64,000 bases of DNA. Origin: Pycnococcus provasolii. Its lineage: Eukaryota; Chlorophyta; Pseudoscourfieldiophyceae; Pseudoscourfieldiales. The notes below the pieces were generated by a model. It did no database searches and was not told the origin of the DNA. It worked only from the letters and a program-made list of their open reading frames with translations. The stretch covers positions 620,001-684,000 of the forward strand of contig CP150546.1 of the NCBI GenBank assembly GCA_049487715.1, given 5' to 3'. Positions 1-8,100 of the stretch are shown here, piece after piece (the stretch's first letter is position 1; each line of letters begins with the position of its first letter). The translations under genes were made by a program, and so were the position numbers.

Positions 1-225
1 GCCTAGTGGTAGTATGGCCACTTTCTTCGATGGTGGATTTTCTTGCTTGGTGACTGGCGAGGTGAGACAATTTATGTACTTTTCGTGTGGGTACAGTAAG
101 CATTACTTAGATAGACTGCTGTATTGGTGGTGTTTCCGGAATCAAGTTCTTTCAAAAATAAAAGCCTTTCATCTCTACAAGTCATTCTTATTACTTCTTA
201 CTACCCGTATGGCTCGGCTCGATGA

Positions 226-1755
226 TTAGTCGCCGCGCTCCCACTGCTTCATAGACTTGTTTCCCACCATGACATCCACCGTCTTCTTCACACGAATGAA
301 CACGTTCTCCTGCACATACGGCACGCCGTGCTTCTCGCAGATCGCCTTCACCTGAGGGGCCCCCTTCTGGTACGCAAGCATCGACAAGGTCGGGAACGCG
401 TGGTGCTCAATCTGGTAGTTGAGCCATCCCTGCACGTAGTCCACGGCATTGCCCGTCAGTCCGCTCGACTTGTGCGAGCCATCGGGGTTCGTCTTCGCGC
501 CGGTGTCGAAGTTGACGGATCCGATCACCGCGCGGAGGTAGAAATCGGGCGAGCGCGGGCGGCACGGCGTGGCGAAGCGGTAGACGTCCTCACCGCAGTG
601 ATTCGTTGCGATGATGATAAAGCTGTGAATGTTGGTGATAAGCTCCATGGCGACCATGTTCATCAGGGCGAGCTTGCCGGCAGCCGGTCCGAGCGCTGCG
701 TAGAAGGCGAGCGGCACAGCGACGAAGTTCGCCATGAAGTACGGGAGGCAGCACTTCGCGAGAGCGACGGTGGGTGCGACGCGCTCGGCGAAGCTTCCGG
801 GCATGAACAGACGCTTCATGAGGTAAAGCACGGTGGCGGGCTCATCGCCCGTGTTGAAGGGGTTCACCTTTGGAACCTCGCCGGTGGCGTTACGGTCTGC
901 TGGCCTTCCGGCCGCCGCACGGTCGATGCTGCGCTGGTAGAGCTCCTTGAGCGTGTTCGGCGCGTAGTAGTACCACTTCCACACCGCCATGAGAGCTCCG
1001 ACAATCAGATAACGTAAGGGCTTGGGTCCGAACGACCCCGCGCGCATATCGATCGTGTTGCGCTCGAGCAGGTCAGGGTCCGTCGTCTCTCCGAGCTTGT
1101 AGTGGTGCAGGTCGTTGTGCTCGACATCCCACGCCTCGGGTGCCATCCAGTCCAGCCAGTCGATGACTCGGCGCACGGGTCCGAGCGCGAAGGACTTGCG
1201 GTGGAAGCGCTCCGTGGGCTTCTGCAGGCGGTTGTATCCTCCGTGGCACACGTGGTGTCCGACCATGGTCCAGCGCGCGCACACGGCTGTGGACAGGCAC
1301 ACGGCTGCGAGGATGTTTCCCTGCAGCGGGTTGCAGAATCCCGCGAGCACGATACCGGCGGCGTAGAGGAACTGGCTGAAGCGCAGAACCCCTTTGAGGT
1401 GGTCGACGTCATCCTGGCTCTGTTCCTTCTTGAGTTTGTTCTCGAGCTCGAACATGTCCTTTCCAAACGCCTCGAGGTCAAGGTTTTGGCGCCAGGCGGG
1501 CAGCGCGCTCATGGCGGGTTCCTGCGTGGCCCAGTACTCCTGCGGGAGCGTGAGCGGCGTAGCGATGCTCGACACGGCGAACGCGTCATCCCCGGAGGCT
1601 CCTGACGACGGAGGAGCGACAGGCGCTGCGACAGCGTTGGCCCTGAAAACACGACGACGCGACAGACGAAGGGAAGGGAGCCCCTTCTTCGAAACAGAAG
1701 AAACACGAGGAGCCACAGCAGACGACGATGAACGCAGGCAGGAGAAGGCCGCCAT
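226..1755 (-). CDS. Plastid membrane-bound fatty acid desaturase
   Basis: Predicted 509-aa acyl-lipid desaturase of the FA_desaturase superfamily, probably introducing a double bond into plastid glycerolipid acyl chains with ferredoxin as donor. The three histidine boxes are visible: HHVCH (about residues 167-171), HNDLHH (213-218) and QIEHH (448-452). The glutamine in QxxHH is typical of front-end (delta-4/5/6) desaturases. The first 50 residues are Ser/Arg/Ala-rich with no acidic residues, like a chloroplast transit peptide. Unlike ER front-end desaturases, no N-terminal cytochrome b5 (HPGG) domain is seen. I start at the first ATG (1755); the open frame extends to 1791 without another ATG. 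Regiospecificity cannot be assigned from sequence. Family is sure, substrate is not. Confidence 0.88.
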   Translation of the reverse strand: MAAFSCLRSSSSAVAPRVSSVSKKGLPSLRLSRRRVFRANAVAAPVAPPSSGASGDDAFAVSSIATPLTLPQEYWATQEPAMSALPAWRQNLDLEAFGKDMFELENKLKKEQSQDDVDHLKGVLRFSQFLYAAGIVLAGFCNPLQGNILAAVCLSTAVCARWTMVGHHVCHGGYNRLQKPTERFHRKSFALGPVRRVIDWLDWMAPEAWDVEHNDLHHYKLGETTDPDLLERNTIDMRAGSFGPKPLRYLIVGALMAVWKWYYYAPNTLKELYQRSIDRAAAGRPADRNATGEVPKVNPFNTGDEPATVLYLMKRLFMPGSFAERVAPTVALAKCCLPYFMANFVAVPLAFYAALGPAAGKLALMNMVAMELITNIHSFIIIATNHCGEDVYRFATPCRPRSPDFYLRAVIGSVNFDTGAKTNPDGSHKSSGLTGNAVDYVQGWLNYQIEHHAFPTLSMLAYQKGAPQVKAICEKHGVPYVQENVFIRVKKTVDVMVGNKSMKQWERGD

Positions 1756-2446
1756 AGCGTTAGACGAAAGCGAACAGTGATCTGGATTCAACTAAAAGCC
1801 GGGAGCGTTGGAGCCTGTGGAGTCTGTGGTGGGGGAGGGGTCAGGACATAAACAGGACCCCTTTCGACCTCGTGCCCTCTCCCTCCCTGCTGGGCCCACC
1901 CCACCCCATCGACGTGTTCCTTTCTAAATCGTCGGATAAACGGTTGGCTCTGAATCTCCTTCCCGGGATCCCGGGACGCGAATCTCCTTTTGATTTTTCC
2001 CAGGGATTGGGGTTTTTGGCAGGGATTGGGGATCCCCTCTTGTCTTAATTTCCTCACTATGTACCGGGTAATAATCGGAATCGACGGATGGATGGAGGGG
2101 ATCCCCTTCTTGTGGACACTTCTTTTGCTTTTGGCTGAATTTTGGAAATGGGGGATCCCCTTCTTGAGGACAGGCTTCTGGAACAAAGGGGAGCACTGGT
2201 TTATTTGAAGTGGGGAGCCACATCGGAACGGGTGGGAATAGAAGTACCAACTTTTAATCACCACGGAGTGTTTGGGGGTTGGAGTTTCCCCCTCCCTAAC
2301 CCCTAAAAGGGCTAAGAGTAAACTGCGAGTTCGGGGTTTCCGTTTTCCCGTTGCTTCACTGTCACTGCTGGCACTGCGTGGAGCCGCCGTCGTCCCCACT
2401 CGCTTGAGCAGCAGCATTATTTTTCAAGCAAGTCCTGAAGTACAGT
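1756..2446. other. Intergenic region between divergent genes
   Basis: This 690-bp divergent promoter region separates the desaturase from the TFIIF gene. It contains several direct copies of a GGGGATCCCCTTCTT-like string (near 2035, 2098 and 2152). No coding potential is convincing; the long reverse-strand frame across it is low-complexity. Confidence 0.5.
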
Positions 2447-4009
2447 ATGTCGTCTGGCGCTGGCGCTGGTAGTAATGCTGGTGCTGAGAACGCATCCCAG
2501 CAGCGCGGCGGCGGTGGCAAATCTGGCAATTCTAATAGCAATTCTCCGAATTCTTTCATTGCGGAATACCTACGCACGCATCCCGGATTCACCTTCGATG
2601 AAACTTCCAAGAAAATCATTCGCGAAACGCCGTTACGTGTCACACTACCACGCTCTCCCACCCTGCCTGGACCGTTCTTCGTCGCGAAGTTCAACGCGCA
2701 ACCACCAGCATTCACAACTTCAGCTGGCGCGAAAGATGCGAAAACGGGTGGCGCCACAAACCAGAAACCTATGAAAGGATGGAGTGTCGTTACGCCATCA
2801 GACCAACCAAAGGCGACGTACACATTCCCGCCAAAACTCGTATTGGCACTACGAGGAACCGAAGAGTACGCGGGCACGCAGGAACGTGCGGGTGTCGCGG
2901 GGTCGCTCGCACTCGCCGCGTCGGGGGCCGCAAAAGCTGCTAACCCCAACTCATACGGGGGGGTCACGCTCGGAGCAGGCTCGTCGTACTACCTCTTCGT
3001 GGCGTCGCCAAATGCGGAGGATGGGTTCACAGCCATACCGTCGTCGGCGTGGTACAGATTCAACAGGCTGCGCAACGTACCGCAAATCAGCCTCGAGGAG
3101 GCGGAGAAAAAAATGAACGACAAGCGCGTTGGAGCCTTGCAGGATCTTGCGAGACGTGCGCCGCGTTCCATGCGCGCGGTGGCGGAACAAAACGCAAAGG
3201 ACGCTGCTCGCACGACGGGATACCTCGACGAGGCGGCCGATGACGAGGTGATGGGAGACGACGAAGACTACGTGGGACTAAACCCAAACCTCGGCGCGGC
3301 GAACATCGGACAGCCGTTCGGAGGAAGCAGACGAGCGACAGGTGGAAGGGAGGATTGGGAGCACGAGGGTGGAATGGACGACGACGAGGAGGCTGGCGAC
3401 GCGCTGGAAATCAAATCGCTCGCGGAGCGTGAGGAGGAGAACGCGGGCGTGGGCATCAAGAAAGTCATCAAGGGTGAAGACAATGACGACGACGACGAGG
3501 AGGACGAGGACGAAGACGAGGAGGAAAAGCGGGAAAAGCAACGCAAGGCTGATGATGCCGCGGAGGGCGCGGAGGGGGAGGAACCGCAGGATGAGGGTGA
3601 AGATGACGTGAATGAAGAAGAGTATCGTGATCCTGACGACGCCGCGGACCAGCTTCCTTTCATCTCGCTGAAGAAAAGTGCTGCTGCTGCTGAGGAACCC
3701 GCGGTTGCCGCAGGTGCGGGCGCGAAGCGCAAGCGAGATGAGACGACGCCGCCAGAGGCGAAGAAGAGCCGTGTGGCAGGAGAAGACGGGCAACAGGAGG
3801 AAGGTGCTGACGAGTGGGTGGCTGAGATTGCAGCCATTATGCGGCAAGAAGGGGCCATTCCGCTCAGCGAAGTCAATCGCGAAAGCCTCATTTGGGCACC
3901 GTACCATGCAGACATGCCGCGATTCAAGGCGGCGCTGAAGATTGTCTGCCGCAGCGAGACGCGTGATGGCGTCAGATATATTATGGTCAAGGAAAATGTT
4001 CTTGATTGA
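2447..4009 (+). CDS. General transcription factor TFIIF subunit alpha (RAP74-like)
   Basis: Predicted 520-aa TFIIF-alpha, the large TFIIF subunit that binds RNA polymerase II in the pre-initiation complex. The N-terminal third carries the dimerisation-domain hallmark WYRFNRL followed by LEEAEKKM (about residues 202-225), matching the plant and animal RAP74 YxF...LTxEEAEE pattern. The middle (about 320-400) is very rich in Asp/Glu, as in other RAP74 proteins. The last 65 residues (EWVAEIAAIM...RYIMVKENVLD) fit the C-terminal winged helix that contacts the FCP1 phosphatase. Length matches the family. The ATG at 2447 is the first in frame. A TGTAA element lies 20 bp past the stop. Confidence 0.85.
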   Translation: MSSGAGAGSNAGAENASQQRGGGGKSGNSNSNSPNSFIAEYLRTHPGFTFDETSKKIIRETPLRVTLPRSPTLPGPFFVAKFNAQPPAFTTSAGAKDAKTGGATNQKPMKGWSVVTPSDQPKATYTFPPKLVLALRGTEEYAGTQERAGVAGSLALAASGAAKAANPNSYGGVTLGAGSSYYLFVASPNAEDGFTAIPSSAWYRFNRLRNVPQISLEEAEKKMNDKRVGALQDLARRAPRSMRAVAEQNAKDAARTTGYLDEAADDEVMGDDEDYVGLNPNLGAANIGQPFGGSRRATGGREDWEHEGGMDDDEEAGDALEIKSLAEREEENAGVGIKKVIKGEDNDDDDEEDEDEDEEEKREKQRKADDAAEGAEGEEPQDEGEDDVNEEEYRDPDDAADQLPFISLKKSAAAAEEPAVAAGAGAKRKRDETTPPEAKKSRVAGEDGQQEEGADEWVAEIAAIMRQEGAIPLSEVNRESLIWAPYHADMPRFKAALKIVCRSETRDGVRYIMVKENVLD

Positions 4010-4028
4010 CTTGAGTTTGTTGATTTCC

Positions 4029-4033
4029 TGTAA
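4029..4033 (+). terminator. TGTAA polyadenylation-type signal (TFIIF-alpha)
   Basis: TGTAA 20 bp after the stop, the green-algal poly(A) signal pattern. Confidence 0.45.
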
Positions 4034-4117
4034 ACCCCGAATTTTGTGCCACCCTGGGTTCCTCCCGAACACAAAGTACTGTACAAAGTTCTGACACGTC
4101 AGCATCAGTCAGCGGAA

Positions 4118-4855
4118 ATGTCTGCACCAGTCCTAAAGAAATGTGGCTTCATGTCATCCAAGGGAGTCGTGCCAAGTCGTCTCCCCCGCTTCCAGCAACG
4201 CTGTCGTGCGGTGTTACGTCGTGGTGGCGATGGTAAGCGCGACGACGAGCATCGCCTGATGAGCGGCGACGACGACGACGACAGCTTTGACGACATAGAT
4301 TGGATCGATCCATCTTCGTTAGATCACCGGTCAATAGACTTTGATGACGAGCACGACTACTGGGACCCGCTGCTGCGACTTGGCGACGACGCGGCGTTGC
4401 TCCGGGAACGCGCGTCGCGTGAGGCGGTAGTTTGTGACCATCTGGAGAAACGACATCCGAAAATTGCGGAGGACTGCTGGGACGATGTCGCGGACAAGGA
4501 ACAATTCGCCCGTTCTTTGGAGCGAGCATTCGGCGAAAGCTCTGAACATCACGCACATGCCATTGAGCGTCAAAAGGAAAGCCGTCGAATTCGCAGAGAA
4601 GCGAGTTACTTCGACGATGAAGAGGACGAAGACAGTCTTGATGAAGCCTCCTTCGACAGCGTCATCAATGCACTGAAGGAACGCCATGCGGATGTCGAGG
4701 ACGAACAACGTGCCCAGGCAACCGACAGCCTTGACGACAGCTTTGAGGAGGAAGTCGACACTCCGCTGATTGCGGAAATGCACGAAGATGGGCATACCTG
4801 GAGTCCGAGTGAAGAAATTCACAGGCTTGATGACGAGGAAGATGACACAGTGTGA
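4118..4855 (+). CDS. Acidic protein of unknown function
   Basis: Predicted 245-aa protein that I do not recognise. After a short basic N-terminus (VPSRLPRFQQRCRAVLRR) it becomes strongly acidic, with repeated DDD/DDSFDD/DDEEDED tracts and predicted helical stretches, so it is probably intrinsically disordered and nuclear or cytosolic. It starts only 108 bp after the TFIIF stop on the same strand, but a TGTAA element lies between, so it is likely a separate transcript. I chose the ATG at 4118 because the longer frame upstream opens with GTG. Coding status is supported by length, by codon bias like its neighbours and by clean boundaries, not by homology. Confidence 0.55.
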   Translation: MSAPVLKKCGFMSSKGVVPSRLPRFQQRCRAVLRRGGDGKRDDEHRLMSGDDDDDSFDDIDWIDPSSLDHRSIDFDDEHDYWDPLLRLGDDAALLRERASREAVVCDHLEKRHPKIAEDCWDDVADKEQFARSLERAFGESSEHHAHAIERQKESRRIRREASYFDDEEDEDSLDEASFDSVINALKERHADVEDEQRAQATDSLDDSFEEEVDTPLIAEMHEDGHTWSPSEEIHRLDDEEDDTV

Positions 4856-4920
4856 AATTTTTGATGCTATGGTAGTTGACCAGTGCTTGGCTAGCGTTTG
4901 GTTTAGGCTTTTTTTGTTGC

Positions 4921-4960
4921 GTGCGTGTGTGTGTGTGTGTGTGCGTGTGTGTGTGTTTGT
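4921..4960. repeat. (GT)n microsatellite
   Basis: An almost pure GT dinucleotide run in the 3' region of the acidic-protein gene. Confidence 0.9.
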
Positions 4961-5058
4961 GGAACTGGTCGCGTGTGTAGTGTCTTCAAAGAAAACAAGA
5001 TCTCTAAACAAGATTTTTCTTCACTACAAAACAAACATAGTCTTCTACTACTAAGTAC

Positions 5059-6474
5059 TTACAAACGAGCCTTGGCAAAGCGATCCATGCGGAGGACATT
5101 CAGCTCCTCTCGCGCTTTCGCTGCGGCATCGCCTCCCATGCAAAGGTCCGCCAGACGTTCTCCTACGTAAGGTGCGAGCTTGAATCCATGCCCAGAAAAC
5201 CCAGCCGCCACGGCAACGAGCGTGCTCGGTGGCGATGCCGCGTTCGCACGCTCCTCCAGTAGCGTGTCGACGATAAAGTCGTGATCCGGCGTCATCGTGT
5301 AGATGCAACCTTCGCTGTGCACAGGTGCGTCTGCATTCAAACCAGGCATAACACTGCGCAGAAATGGCTGCACTTGCCTCACCGAGGGCTCGTGAGCGAT
5401 GGGGTCTCGCCTCGCGTTCAGGTGCGAATTCAACGACATGCCACCAGCCGGCGTGATGGGCGGGCCGGAATGCAGGCAAGCTTTCACGCAGCCAGGCATG
5501 TCCACCTCGGAGCACGGGAACCCGTAGATGCCGTAGCACTGCGGCGTTCGTTCGTTCGAGTACTTCGTGTCGTAGCAGATGAAGACGGGTAAGCTGCCGC
5601 TGCTGTACAGCTCGCGCGGCGTGTTGTCGCGGAGCTGCCAGTACGTGACAGACGTGTGAATGGGCGTGAGCGGCAATGGCAGGCTTGCCAATTTGTCCAC
5701 TCGCTCCGTGTTCCGCCCAGCTTTCGCCCAACGCGCCGTCTCCAGCAATCCCCCTTCATCCACATCTCGCAGCATTTCGCCGCTCCATGCACCTGCACAG
5801 ACGCAAACGCAGCGCGCACGCACGACGTTCGTGAGCGGTCCAGCAGCCTCGGAGTCTACGAAACTGTAGACGACCTCAACTCCCGACGTCGGCGCCGCGA
5901 CGGGCGCGACTCTCTCGACGCGGCATCTGTCGCGAATAACGGCACCTTTGCTGCCGGCGAGCGTGTGGAACATGGCCACGGCTTTGGTGGCGTGCACGTA
6001 CCCTGCATCGCCGTTCACGACCGCGACGTACTCATTTGGTAGTACCACGCCGGGGCACCTCCTAGCGAGCGCCTTGGCATCGTGGTAGACGTCGACGTCA
6101 ACGCCCACAGCTTTGGCAGAGGAAATGATGGCGTCCATGTCCTTTGATCCTCGCGGTCCCATGTCCAGCCCGCCAGTCCTGCGGAAGACGGACGTACCCG
6201 CTTCCGTTTGTGCTTGTCCCCACAACTCGTATGACGTCTTCATCATGCGCGTGTAGTGTTCTTCCGGGTACGTTGGTCTGACGATGCGCGACTCGCCGTG
6301 CGACGATCCTTTGCGATGCAGGGTGTCGTGCTGCTCCAGGAGTAGCACGGATGCTGATCGCGAGGCGAGGCGCCACGCCGCGCACGCGCCGACGACACCG
6401 CCGCCGATGACGATGACGTCGTAGGACGTTTGGGGAGGCGGTGGTGCACACGTCGGCAGCGCGGATGCAGGCAT
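5059..6474 (-). CDS. Sarcosine/pipecolate oxidase-like FAD enzyme, peroxisomal
   Basis: Predicted 471-aa amine oxidase of the monomeric sarcosine oxidase (MSOX)/L-pipecolate oxidase family, which oxidises N-methyl amino acids or cyclic imino acids and yields H2O2. The dinucleotide-binding motif VIGGGVVGA is at about residues 22-30 and the substrate-site segment SSHGESRIVRPTY at about 57-69. Near the C-terminus, EGCIYTMTPDHDFIVD aligns with the MSOX segment holding the covalent-flavin cysteine (Cys390 here), followed by the conserved AAGFSGHGFK. The protein ends in ARL, a plausible peroxisomal PTS1 signal, consistent with the peroxisomal plant enzyme. I start at the ATG at 6474; the frame runs to 6633 but with low-complexity upstream residues. 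The TAA stop is itself part of a TGTAA element. Confidence 0.85.
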   Translation of the reverse strand: MPASALPTCAPPPPQTSYDVIVIGGGVVGACAAWRLASRSASVLLLEQHDTLHRKGSSHGESRIVRPTYPEEHYTRMMKTSYELWGQAQTEAGTSVFRRTGGLDMGPRGSKDMDAIISSAKAVGVDVDVYHDAKALARRCPGVVLPNEYVAVVNGDAGYVHATKAVAMFHTLAGSKGAVIRDRCRVERVAPVAAPTSGVEVVYSFVDSEAAGPLTNVVRARCVCVCAGAWSGEMLRDVDEGGLLETARWAKAGRNTERVDKLASLPLPLTPIHTSVTYWQLRDNTPRELYSSGSLPVFICYDTKYSNERTPQCYGIYGFPCSEVDMPGCVKACLHSGPPITPAGGMSLNSHLNARRDPIAHEPSVRQVQPFLRSVMPGLNADAPVHSEGCIYTMTPDHDFIVDTLLEERANAASPPSTLVAVAAGFSGHGFKLAPYVGERLADLCMGGDAAAKAREELNVLRMDRFAKARL

Positions 6475-6748
6475 GTTTGTGTTTTGTGATATGTGGTTTG
6501 TGGAGGGGGGGGGGGCAAAAAAGATGGGCAAAAATATCTGACAGGGATCCGGGTCTGGGGGATCCATCGTAGTACTAGGTAGGCTGGGAAGGATACCTTG
6601 TTGTTGTTGGTGCGTGTGTTTGATGAGGTGCATGAAAATGGAAAGGTTATCAAATGGTAGTCTTAAAAAGAGTCTGTGGTTGAAGTTTTTAAGTCTCCTC
6701 TCCTTTCTCTTAACCGCTGCTGAAGACGCTGGTTGTCTTCACATCCAC

Positions 6749-7375
6749 TTAGCGGGTGCCGAAGCGGTCCTTCTCCGTGCCCGGGTCCTTCAGGTACACG
6801 GTGATCAGGAACGCCGTGGGGATGAAGACGAAGAGGATCGTGGCGATGAGGCCGAGCGGTCCGTTGGTTCCCGTGTTGGGGTTCACGAGCGGATCGCCGC
6901 CAGCGTACGCAAGCGCCGGGAGGCTCTGCGACACCTGTATTTTGTATGTATGTATGTATGTGAGAGGGGGAGAAAAGAATGTGAGTGAGAGAGAGAAAAA
7001 AACTTCACAGATGACACCCCTTGTTTCATCACCGTGTTCATCACCGACGACGGCGATCACGACGTATCTGTCTGTCACTCACTCACCCACACACACACCC
7101 AAAAAAAAACACCAAAACATAAAGACAACTGCATCAAAACAAAAACAAAAGGAAACAAAAACAAAAACAAAAGCAAAAGCAAAAGAAGAAGAACGTACCT
7201 GGAACGCGGCGGACGCGACAGTCGCAGCGACACCCGCAGACTTCGCCTGTCCCGAGGATGACGACGAGGACGCGGAGGTACGCACAGCACGCACGGTGCG
7301 CGTCGGGCGAAGCGCGGGCATGCCACGGGCCGAGACGCGTGCAATAGAAGCCTTAGAGTTCATAACGGGAGCCAT
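6749..7375 (-). CDS. psbM: Nuclear-encoded photosystem II protein PsbM precursor
   Basis: Two-exon gene: complement(join(6749..6934,7199..7375)), 120 aa. The 264-bp intron starts GTACGT and ends ACAG, phase 0. Residues 1-35 are Ala/Arg/Ser-rich like a plastid transit peptide. A second hydrophobic stretch (about 49-70) ends ALAYA followed by GG, a thylakoid-processing-type cleavage site. The remaining 50 residues contain one transmembrane helix (86-107) with IATILF...PTAFL...VYLK, which matches the usually plastid-encoded PsbM subunit ([20 protein letters not shown] pattern). PsbM is a single-helix subunit at the PSII dimer interface. I infer transfer to the nucleus. The C-terminus (EKDRFGTR) is longer than usual. 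Alternatives such as another small Psb subunit are less likely. Confidence 0.8.
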
Positions 7376-8100
7376 GGTTACTGTTCTGTATTGTGTGAGG
7401 GAATGAGAAACTATCGACGTGGTTTTTTCTTCTTCTCCCAAGCAGCCGGTGCGGGAAATCGGGAATCCTATCTCAAAGAATCACCTCCGGAACCGGGATC
7501 CCCTTCCTTCCTTCCAAAGGGTCGTGGGAAAGCTCACACGGCACTGGTGTCATGGCACCTGAGGGGCTTTGGGGATACCGCTTCAGCTTCTCGCAATCGC
7601 TTTAGAAGTTCGGGGTTAGGGGTTAGAGGTTCCCAAGGTTAGACGTGCAAGTTTTCAGTGGTTACCTAAGAATCTTATGCCAATCTAAGGGCCAATCATT
7701 CGGCCAGTTAGGGGTTAGGGTTGAGGTCTCAGGGGTTTCGTCGACCAGCAAGAGCGAGGCATTGCAAAGCAGACGTGCAAAGCAGGCACCCTAAAGTTTA
7801 CCGTAATAACATTCCCTTTTCCCGCCCCCTCCCAATCATCCTCCCATCACAGACTATCATCCTCGGCTTGTCTCGGCGCTGCTTTAATATCGTGTCTGCG
7901 TCTGCGTCTGCGTCTGCGTCCATAATAATAATATTAGTCTAATATGGTGGATACATCCACCCTTACTTGTGCTTGTGGTGACTCTGTTTGGGCGTTCAGT
8001 AGAATACACCCTGTTCCCTGTTAATGTTCCTGGTGGTGGTGGTGGTGGTGGTGGTGGTGGTGGTGGTGGGGAACATCAACAGCAAGAGGAGGAGGGGAGA
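7376..8100. other. Divergent promoter region with TTAGGG-like and GGT repeats
   Basis: Gene-free stretch between psbM and the next gene. It has GGGGTTAGG-type strings at about 7614-7640 and 7708-7722, a GTCTGC hexamer run at about 7892-7919, and a (GGT)n run at about 8031-8069 just upstream of the chosen ATG at 8101. The GGT run is in frame with the downstream ORF, so it may encode polyglycine if translation starts farther upstream in an exon I cannot see. Confidence 0.5.

Noticed and set aside
1-225. 71-codon plus-strand frame at the left edge
   Set aside because: No recognisable product and unlike the codon use of neighbours; could be UTR or the edge of a gene outside the window.
1788-2417. 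Reverse-strand frame between desaturase and TFIIF
   Set aside because: Low-complexity and continuous with promoter repeats; no ATG-supported family.
3268-4105. Long reverse-strand open frames over the TFIIF gene
   Set aside because: They are Ser-rich shadows of the Asp/Glu codon runs in TFIIF-alpha and show no domain.
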